Positions 57,558-64,000 of a DNA stretch of 64,000 nt are shown piece after piece. The notes under the pieces are model-generated. The model worked only from the letters and a program-made list of their open reading frames with translations. It searched no databases and was not told the origin of the DNA. Numbering within the stretch: position 1 is the stretch's first letter; each line of letters begins with the position of its first letter. The translations under genes were made by a program, and so were the position numbers. The stretch comes from Oceanobacillus limi (GTDB taxonomy: Bacteria; Bacillota; Bacilli; Bacillales; Amphibacillaceae), in NCBI RefSeq assembly GCF_900111445.1, contig NZ_FOHE01000009.1:1-64000 (forward strand). The letters run 5' to 3'.

Positions 57558-57869
57558 CTATTCTACTGCTGGTTTGTTATCTTTATTACTTTGAAAAGCA
57601 TCTATAAGTAATAGGATGGCAGTTAAAATATGCATAATCATTCCAAGGATAGGTATCCAACCTAAACAAGAAGTAACGATCCCAGTAATACTCCCGTGAA
57701 TTTTTTTCTTATCTTGAATCGAAAAAATTAATGTAACTATATGTAAAACAAGCATGAAAATTAATGGGGTCCATGCTAAGCCAAGAATTAATGATCCTCC
57801 TAGTACGGGGATCCCCCAAAAAGCTTCCAAACCCCCTGTTATCCACTTAAATATGGTTGAAGTTCCCAT
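57558..57869 (-). CDS. Small multi-pass membrane protein of unknown function
   Basis: A 103-residue protein with three or four hydrophobic segments (about 10-45, 60-90) and a hydrophilic C-terminal tail. I do not recognise a family. It starts 19 bp downstream of the VWA frame at 57888, with GGAGG before the ATG, so it probably shares that transcript. Confidence 0.65.
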   Translation of the reverse strand: MGTSTIFKWITGGLEAFWGIPVLGGSLILGLAWTPLIFMLVLHIVTLIFSIQDKKKIHGSITGIVTSCLGWIPILGMIMHILTAILLLIDAFQSNKDNKPAVE

Positions 57870-57887
57870 TCTATTTTCCTCCTCTAG

Positions 57888-59207
57888 TTATTGATTTATT
57901 TCTTCTAGATCTTTTTGAATCTCTTGTATATTTTTTTGATAATTATTATTAATGTCTTTGATTAAATCAGAATAAGCTTCTTCTCCAATTTCTGTATAAT
58001 TGTAGGTCCGTTTCGTCCGCTGAATAGCAAAGTAGCTATGCGATTCCTCGGTGATATATCCAGTACTTCTTAAATCATTAATAATGCCAAACACATTTCT
58101 TCTTTCACGTTGATTTACTTCTTTCCATTCATTATAAAAATCATCTGCAGCATTGCTTTGACTCGATTTGTGAAGTTCTATATCTTCTTTTGCCAACTGC
58201 TTCCATTGCTCCCATTGATGAATCATCTCTTCTGCACGGTCAAAAACTGCTTGCAAATCCTCTTCATTTACTGCAGAGGTATATTCACCTTGTCCCATTT
58301 CTGCTATTTCAAGTAATTTTTGTTGAGCGTCATCATCTACATTAAAGCCAATTACATTGATGAGAGGCTGAATTTCCGTATTCATTAATGATTTAGTAAC
58401 AGAAACTGGATCGCCATCACATGTTTCAATCCCATCACTTACTACATAGATGATATTTGCATTGTTCTCCGCAGGAAAATTTTTGAAATCCTCACTAGCT
58501 CTTTGTAAGCTTCGCGCTTTAGGTGTCCAACCAGAAGGTTCATAGGGATCTAGAGCATCCTTAAATTCGTCTTTTTCAAATGGTTGTATATCATATACAA
58601 GCTCTGAACTAGAACAGGAAATTTCCTTATCTTTTTCCTTGCTACTTCCTTTATGTCCATATACACGTAAACCAACATTAGCAGAAGAAGGTAAATCAGC
58701 AGTGAATTCCAAAATAGAGTCTTTCGCAATATCTATCATTTTTCTATTGTTTATTTCATTACTCATACTACCACTTACATCCAGTAAAATAAGAACGTTA
58801 ATCTGTTCTTGCATCCGATTTGTCCTATCATCTTCTAGTGCTGGATGATCAAATGGTTCTAATTCCTTTTCTTCAAAAATCCCTCTTGGATCTGGGTATT
58901 CCTCAGCTACTAAAGAGTAATATACTTTCCACCAGTCATCTAAATATGCTTCCTCGACATCTTCTTCTATCGGTGGAAGATGAGACTTAATAACCTCTTC
59001 CATCTCTTCCTAATCTTGTGCATAATCCTTACCAGCAAGCATTCCTTTTGGATATTCCATAATCTCTTCTATGTTTGATGGTGGTTCCATAGCGGTTTCT
59101 CTCATTTCCGTAAATTCTTCATAAACATCATCAGAGGAGCATGAAGAAACGATTAGTAATAGCAATAACAAATAAATATATACTGTACTTTTCATAATTG
59201 ATTTCAA
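57888..59207 (-). pseudogene. VWA-domain lipoprotein gene interrupted by an in-frame amber codon
   Basis: The minus-strand reading starts at a TTG (59207) with a lipoprotein signal peptide (lipobox IVSSC) and the conserved IMEYPKGMLAG. It meets a TAG at 59012-59010 and resumes in the same frame with MEEVIKSHLPPIEED, the equivalent of VEFVEETLPPIPED in the intact paralogues. The 371-codon remainder (59003-57888) has a complete VWA domain: LDVSGSM, the MIDAS Thr in SGWTPKA, and VSDGIETCDGDP. The second part has no export signal of its own. It is either a recent pseudogene or read through at low level. Confidence 0.85.
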
Positions 59208-59237
59208 GTTATCGCATCCCCTGCTTTGAAGATTTAG

Positions 59238-59372
59238 ATTTATCCCGCATATAACTGGCAGTAAGACCCCACTTAAGTAAAATTAAAGAGGTTAAGCGGG
59301 GGGTTAACTGCCAGTAATTGTTCGATTGGTTCATCTAACAATCCGTGTAGGATGAAGAAAACCCCACTGAAT
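59238..59372 (-). repeat. Dispersed intergenic repeat family A, copy 5
   Basis: The reverse complement begins CAGTGGGGTTTTCTTCATCC and ACGGATTGTTAGATGAAC, matching 5326-5366. It ends GTGGGGTCTTACTGCCAGTT, ATATGCGGG, matching the ends of other copies. Boundaries by eye. The rest of the 59208-59531 gap shows part of the duplicated unit described separately and nothing else recognised. Confidence 0.75.
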
Positions 59373-59479
59373 GAAAATCACTTTATCATAAATTAATTGT
59401 ATACCCTGGTTCCCAGTTAATTAGGGAGATAAATTAGATTTGAATTCCTTCAGAACATTTTCAATATCATCCGTTAAAT

Positions 59480-61085
59480 TTCCAATCACCCTTCACGCTT
59501 TTCGTACCCCTAAATACAAGTTGTTAAGAACTTAGTTTTCATCTACATTTTCACCTACATTTTCATCAAATTCCTGATTGATTTCCTCCATGATTTCTGA
59601 ATAATTATTTTCTATTTCCTCTAACAAATATTCTTCTGATTCTTTTCCAAGCCCCCTTATAACATCCCAAAACTCTGATCTTTTGCTATCTAAACTTCGG
59701 AAATGTCCTCCTAAATATTCTTTATCTAAATCCAATAAAACACGGTTCATTATTGCATTTTCATCTCGATGATAATTGTTCCAATTTACTCTGAATTTAC
59801 CAGCATCAAGTCTTTCAGCAATTCTTTGGTTTGTAGCTTCTCTTTTCGAATTAATTTTCCATGAGCGCCATTGTTTTAATAGTTCATTTGCTTGCTCAAA
59901 GGCTTCATTTAGTTGCTCTTCATTTCCAGCATCTGTATACAGTCCACCACCTGCTTCGGCAATTTCTCGCAAATGACTTTGACCATCCATATCGACATTA
60001 AATCCAATCACATTAATAATGGGTTGGATATCTGATTCCGTTAATTCTTCTGCTACACGTACAGGATCTCCACCGCAAGTCTCTGCCCCATCACTGACAA
60101 CATAAACTAGATTCGTATTTTCATCGCCTGGAAATGCCTCAAAATCTTTTTTGGCTTCTTCTAAACTAAGGGCGATTGGCGTCCAGCCGGTTGGTTCAAA
60201 TGGATCAATGATTTGACTGAATCTTGATGACTCTAACGGCTGTATATCGTACACTAATTCCGTCAATTCACAGGACTCTTCCTTTGTTTTCCCTGTCCGT
60301 TTTCCTTCATGTCCGTAAACCCGTAAGCCAACATTTGCTTCTTCTGGCAAAGTAGAAGTAAACTCTCGAATAGAATTTTTGGCGATGTCCATCATTGTAC
60401 TTCCATCCATCATATTGGCCATGCTACCACTAACATCCAAAATGATGAGAACATTCATTTGATCTTTAAATTGAAAACGCTCATCCTCCATTTCAGGATG
60501 TCCGAACTGATTAAATTTAATGGAAGTAAGGATTTGATTAGGGTCCGGGTAACTCTCCGCAAATAAAAAACGATATGCTTTAAACCAATCATTGAGATAG
60601 GCTTCATCTGCATCTTCTGGAATAGGCGGGAGGGTTTCTTCAACGAATTCCACCATTTCATCAGTGGACATAATTGGTTCTTCCCCTTGTAACCTACCAT
60701 TCCCCGCTAGCGGTCCAGTAGGATATTCTACAACCTCCTCCGCACTTGACGGCAGATCTGGTGCAGTTTCTATTAAATTAGCTAATGGGTCTTCAACAGG
60801 TTCTTCTTCAAGTTGTTCATCATTCAAGTGGGAATCATTACTATTTTCGTCATCTTTAACCTTCTCCATAACACTACTTTCATCATTCACTTCCTTGAGG
60901 TCTTCATTCTCAGGCAATTCATCATGTTCAATAAAGCTGCATCCAGACAAAGTAAAAATAATAATTATCCCTATTATTAAGGTAACTATCATTCCATGCT
61001 TCATTACTCAAACACTCCTAAAGTCATCTATTCCTTTGTGATAGCATAATAGTCTAACAAACATTAAGACATTACATTATGCTCA
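59480..61085 (-). repeat. Tandemly duplicated VWA gene unit, copy 1
   Basis: This segment and 61385-62975 match across the gene and both flanks: the upstream stretch ACTCAAACACTCCTAAAGTC and the ATTAAGACATTACATTAT region, and the downstream TTCACGCTTTTC with TCTAAATACA. Duplication therefore carried the promoter and downstream region. The unit period is about 1.9 kb. Confidence 0.85.
59532..61004 (-). CDS. VWA-domain lipoprotein, tandem copy 1
   Basis: A 490-residue predicted lipoprotein. The lipobox FTLSGC places the lipidated Cys at about residue 22. A long acidic linker (about 30-95), the conserved VEYPTGPLAGNG, and a VWA domain (about 185-375) follow. The MIDAS is complete: DVSGSMANMMDGSTM, Thr in GWTPIALSLEEA, and Asp in VVSDGAETCGGD. 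Two Cys (in ESCELTEL and AETCGGDP) could form a disulfide near the metal site. The C-terminal region is helical and acidic, ending in an Asn/Asp/Glu-rich tail. Probably displayed on the outer membrane face as a metal-dependent adhesion or binding module; the ligand is unknown. Confidence 0.88.
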   Translation of the reverse strand: MKHGMIVTLIIGIIIIFTLSGCSFIEHDELPENEDLKEVNDESSVMEKVKDDENSNDSHLNDEQLEEEPVEDPLANLIETAPDLPSSAEEVVEYPTGPLAGNGRLQGEEPIMSTDEMVEFVEETLPPIPEDADEAYLNDWFKAYRFLFAESYPDPNQILTSIKFNQFGHPEMEDERFQFKDQMNVLIILDVSGSMANMMDGSTMMDIAKNSIREFTSTLPEEANVGLRVYGHEGKRTGKTKEESCELTELVYDIQPLESSRFSQIIDPFEPTGWTPIALSLEEAKKDFEAFPGDENTNLVYVVSDGAETCGGDPVRVAEELTESDIQPIINVIGFNVDMDGQSHLREIAEAGGGLYTDAGNEEQLNEAFEQANELLKQWRSWKINSKREATNQRIAERLDAGKFRVNWNNYHRDENAIMNRVLLDLDKEYLGGHFRSLDSKRSEFWDVIRGLGKESEEYLLEEIENNYSEIMEEINQEFDENVGENVDEN

Positions 61086-61384
61086 TAAAACCTAATTAGA
61101 TAACGATTAGATCAATATCCTCAATTAATTTATTGTAATCCTTTTTCACAGTTTCTAATAACTGGATATAAGACTCTTAATGATTTCTTCGCAAAATTTA
61201 AAACGCTCATTATTTTTTTACAAAAATACTCATAGACTCGAATAGATGTGTAACCATTTTTATTTGATTCGTTGTCAACAGAGGGATAATTAACTTATAC
61301 AATAGCTTTAACTATATAATATATCATCCATTAAACACATATAATTGGTACACCAACTCATTAATAATGCCACACTCGTAATAC

Positions 61385-62975
61385 CATCACCTTTCACGCT
61401 TTTCATAACCTCTAAATACAGGTTCTTAAGAAATTAGTTATCATCTACATTTTCATCAAATTCCTGATTGATTTCCTCCATGATTTCTGAATAATTATTT
61501 TCTATTTCCTCTAACAAGTATTCTTCTGATTCTTTTCCTAGGCCTTTTATAAGGTGCCATAGATCACTTCTTTTGTTATTCAAGTTATGGAAGTGTCCTC
61601 CTAGATATTTTTGATCTAACTCCAATAAAACTCGATGCATTATTATATCTTCATCACGAAGATAATTGTTCCAATTTACTCTGAATTTACCAGCATCAAG
61701 ATTTTGAGCAATTCTTTGGTTTGTAGCTTCTCTTTTCGAATTAATTTTCCATGAGCGCCATTGTTTTAATAGTTCATTTGCTTGTTCAAACGCTTCATTA
61801 AGTTGATCCTCATTTCCAGCATCCGTATACAGTCCACCACCTGCTTCGGCAATTTCTCGCAAATGACTTTGACCATCCATATCGACATTAAATCCAATCA
61901 CATTAATAATGGGTTGGATATCCGATTCCGTTAATTCTTCTGCTACACGTACAGGATCTCCACCGCAAGTCTCTGCCCCATCACTGACAACATAAACTAG
62001 ATTTGTATTTTCAGCTCCTGGAAATGCCTCAAAATCTTTTTTGGCTTCTTCTAAACTAAGGGCGATTGGCGTCCAGCCGGTTGGTTCAAATGGATCAATG
62101 ATTTGACTGAATCTTGAGGACTCTAACGGCTGTATATCGTACACTAATTCCGTCAATTCACAGGACTCTTCCTTTGTTTTCTCTGTCCGTTTTCCTTCAT
62201 GTCCGTAAACCCGTAAGCCAACATTTGCTTCTTCTGGCAAAGTAGAAGTAAACTCTCGAATAGAATTTTTGGCGATGTCCATCATTGTACTTCCATCCAT
62301 CATATTGGCCATGCTACCACTAACATCCAAAATGATGAGAACATTCATTTGATCTTTAAATTGAAAGCGCTCATCCTCCATTTCTGGATGTCCGTACTGA
62401 TTAAATTTAATGGAAGTAAGGATTTGATTAGGATCTGGGTAACTCTCCGCAAATAAAAAACGATATGCTTTAAACCAATCATTGAGATAGGCTTCATCTG
62501 CATCTTCTGGAATGGGTGGGAGGGTCTCTTCAACGAATTCCACCATTTCATCAGTGGACATAATAGGTTCTTGCCCATTATGTCTTCCATTCCCCGCTAG
62601 TGGTCCGGTAGGATATTCTACAACTTCCTCAACATTTGTCGGCAGCTCTGGCGCAGTCTCTAGCAAATTAGCTAATAGGTCTTCAACTGGTTCCTCCTCA
62701 AATTCCTCTTCATTCAAGTAGGAATCATTACTATTTTCGTCATCTATAACCTTCTCTACAACACTACTTTCATCATCATTTACTTCCTTGAGGTCTTCAT
62801 TCTCAGGTAATTCATCATGTTCAAAAAAGCTGCATCCAGACAAAGTAAAAATAATAATTATCCATGTCATTAAGGTAACTATCATTCCATGCTTCATTAC
62901 TCAAACACTCCTAAAGTCATCTATTCCTTTTTGATAGTATAATAATATAACAAACTTAAGACATTACATTATCTT
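61385..62975 (-). repeat. Tandemly duplicated VWA gene unit, copy 2
   Basis: Partner of 59480-61085. The 300 bp between the units (61085-61385) is AT-rich and holds TAACTGGATATAAG at about 61157, which reappears near 63183, suggesting the repeated segment once extended further. Confidence 0.8.
61434..62897 (-). CDS. VWA-domain lipoprotein, tandem copy 2
   Basis: A 487-residue paralogue almost identical to the preceding gene from the PLAGNG motif to the end of the VWA domain, with scattered changes in the linker (for example a glutamate-rich EEEFEEEPVED) and in the C-terminal region (IIMHRVLLELDQKYLGGHFH against MNRVLLDLDKEYLGGHFR). Lipobox, MIDAS residues and both cysteines are kept, so both copies look functional. 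It is the oldest-positioned or upstream member of the array on the minus strand. Confidence 0.88.
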   Translation of the reverse strand: MKHGMIVTLMTWIIIIFTLSGCSFFEHDELPENEDLKEVNDDESSVVEKVIDDENSNDSYLNEEEFEEEPVEDLLANLLETAPELPTNVEEVVEYPTGPLAGNGRHNGQEPIMSTDEMVEFVEETLPPIPEDADEAYLNDWFKAYRFLFAESYPDPNQILTSIKFNQYGHPEMEDERFQFKDQMNVLIILDVSGSMANMMDGSTMMDIAKNSIREFTSTLPEEANVGLRVYGHEGKRTEKTKEESCELTELVYDIQPLESSRFSQIIDPFEPTGWTPIALSLEEAKKDFEAFPGAENTNLVYVVSDGAETCGGDPVRVAEELTESDIQPIINVIGFNVDMDGQSHLREIAEAGGGLYTDAGNEDQLNEAFEQANELLKQWRSWKINSKREATNQRIAQNLDAGKFRVNWNNYLRDEDIIMHRVLLELDQKYLGGHFHNLNNKRSDLWHLIKGLGKESEEYLLEEIENNYSEIMEEINQEFDENVDDN

Positions 62976-63774
62976 TAGCTGATCCGTAAATTACTTGTTG
63001 AGGCAATAAAGTTGAGGCAATAAAATTGAATACCCAGAACCTAATACTTGAAAATAATAAAAGAGGAGATAGGCAAAAGGCTCAAAATCATCGTACCATT
63101 TTCAACTATTATACATTTAACCTTGACTACTTATTTAGACCTTTATTCCCTAGTATTACTTTCAAATTCCTCATCAATTAATAACTGGATATAAGTTCCA
63201 CCGCTGTTACCAGAACAAGAGTAATGCATTCACGTATTAGAATTGTTTGTATATTCAATCCTACATTCTTAATCTTTGAAAGTTAAATATTTAAATATAT
63301 TATATTCGAAGACAATGAAAGGTTTTCAAAGCGGTTCCTATAGTACATTAATCAGTATTAATAGTACTAAATTTACATTAAAAAGATAAGTGATTAACCA
63401 AAAAATGGTAATTAATACCCAAGTAATATATTTTAATATAATTTCAAAGGATAACTGATTTAAAAGATAATTTCACGAACAATCTTTAAAATATAATTTA
63501 AAATGTTCGTTACTTTGAATTTTATATTATGTTTATTTGTTGGGTATTGTCGAATTAAGTAGTAATAGCATATTCATTTTCTGAATTCGTCCAGACATAG
63601 GATGATACCACTGAGAAATATATAGTATTTTTAACCCATTTGAATTAGTGGCTTTTCCACTGTAATTAAAATGTAAATTCCTCGCAGCCAACATGTAATG
63701 TAACAAGTCCGATTCAATTGTCCAATTACTTGTTCTGCACTTGAAATGATATCTAATCAATAGGTTATATGGTA
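62976..63774. other. AT-rich intergenic region
   Basis: About 800 bases. It contains TTGAGGCAATAAA twice in tandem (62998-63024) and the TAACTGGATATAAG remnant near 63183. A 75-codon minus-strand frame (63760-63533) has no ribosome site and no recognisable motif; I do not call it. No RNA gene was seen. Confidence 0.5.
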
Positions 63775-63803
63775 TAAAAAAACACGAGAATTTCTCGTGT
63801 TTT
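63775..63803 (-). terminator. Terminator of the superoxide dismutase gene
   Basis: AAACACGAGAA pairs with TTCTCGTGTTT around a short loop, followed by a seven-T run on the minus strand. Confidence 0.92.
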
Positions 63804-63811
63804 CAACTTCT

Positions 63812-64000
63812 TTATTCCTCTTGCTCCTCATTTAGTTCTGTTGGATCTGTAGGAGACTCTGTAGATTCATTTTGATTTCCAGATTTTATCTCCCCACAAA
63901 TAATACGAGCTCCTGAATCACCACTAGGCTGGCTAACTCCATCATCCTGCCCTTCAGTTATAATTAGAGAAGTTCCTTCACCGGTTAAAATCGAATTCTT
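63812..64000 (-). CDS. Cu/Zn superoxide dismutase, C-terminal part (truncated by window edge)
   Basis: The last 62 codons read on the minus strand: GEGTSLIITEGQDDGVSQPS, then GDSGARIICGEI. This is the C-terminal SodC region, with the catalytic-channel Arg and the disulfide Cys in GARIICG. An unusual acidic, Ser/Thr/Pro-rich tail of about 22 residues (ending EEQEE) follows the domain. Gram-positive homologues (YojM type) are exported lipoproteins; the N terminus here lies outside the window, so this cannot be checked. Confidence 0.85.
   Translation of the reverse strand, partial: KNSILTGEGTSLIITEGQDDGVSQPSGDSGARIICGEIKSGNQNESTESPTDPTELNEEQEE

Noticed and set aside
60664-61041. Plus-strand frame of 125 codons rich in Ser
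   Set aside because: Antisense to the acidic linker of the VWA lipoprotein; the serine richness mirrors the Glu/Asp codons of the real gene.
63533-63760. Minus-strand frame of 75 codons
   Set aside because: No ribosome site, no recognisable motif, AT-rich surroundings; not called.
1-64000. CRISPR arrays, tRNA genes, insertion-sequence transposases, prophage genes
   Set aside because: None seen: no regular spacer-repeat pattern, no cloverleaf-like conserved tRNA cores, and no transposase or integrase motifs among the readings.

Overview
The window looks like chromosomal DNA of a low-GC Gram-positive bacterium of the Bacillaceae, most likely in or near the Oceanobacillus/Virgibacillus/Ornithinibacillus group. 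The basis is the start of a Bacillus-type 16S rRNA gene, strong AGGAGG ribosome binding sites, T-box, S-box and FMN riboswitches, and a gene order matching the Bacillus subtilis ytw-leuS-ytqB-ytpB-ytoA, asnB-metK-pckA-ytl-ytkD, men and yugO-yugI-pgi neighbourhoods. The genus is an inference from gene content and was not computed.

Layout. 1-640: 5' end of a 16S gene on the minus strand with tandem rrn promoters and a boxA leader. 0.6-7.3 kb: rhodanese, a secreted protein, leuS with its T-box, the tRNA methyltransferase mnmM, the sesquarterpene synthase ytpB and a gamma-carbonic-anhydrase-like protein. 7.3-18.3 kb: asnB, an ATP-grasp ligase, metK with a SAM riboswitch, pckA and an ABC importer (ytlA, ytlC, ytlD). 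This block is flanked by two inverted copies of a dispersed repeat of about 0.45 kb. 18.3-25.1 kb: Nudix hydrolase ytkD, two small proteins, and a Fur-boxed siderophore importer with a flavin reductase.

25.2-31.9 kb is the most notable region: a compact class II lanthipeptide locus on the minus strand. It holds a 55-residue precursor gene, a LanM synthetase, a LanT peptidase/transporter and a co-directional erythromycin-esterase-family protein. It sits directly downstream of menE, where menC normally lies. 32.7-40.6 kb: menaquinone genes menF, menD, menH, menB and menE, with divergent menA and menI. 40.7-46.3 kb: ribU with its FMN riboswitch and a bacillopeptidase F orthologue. 47-52 kb: M42 aminopeptidase, thioredoxin-like protein, K+ channel yugO, yugI and pgi. 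52-54.5 kb: an ECF sigma factor with an overlapping transmembrane partner gene. 55-56.8 kb: patB and a short prepilin peptidase.

56.8-63 kb is an expanding and decaying array of von Willebrand factor A (VWA) lipoproteins. It has two near-identical intact tandem copies, one copy cut by an in-frame amber codon and one heavily decayed copy. The window ends inside a Cu/Zn superoxide dismutase gene. Several intergenic gaps hold copies of dispersed non-coding repeats, described as families A and B.
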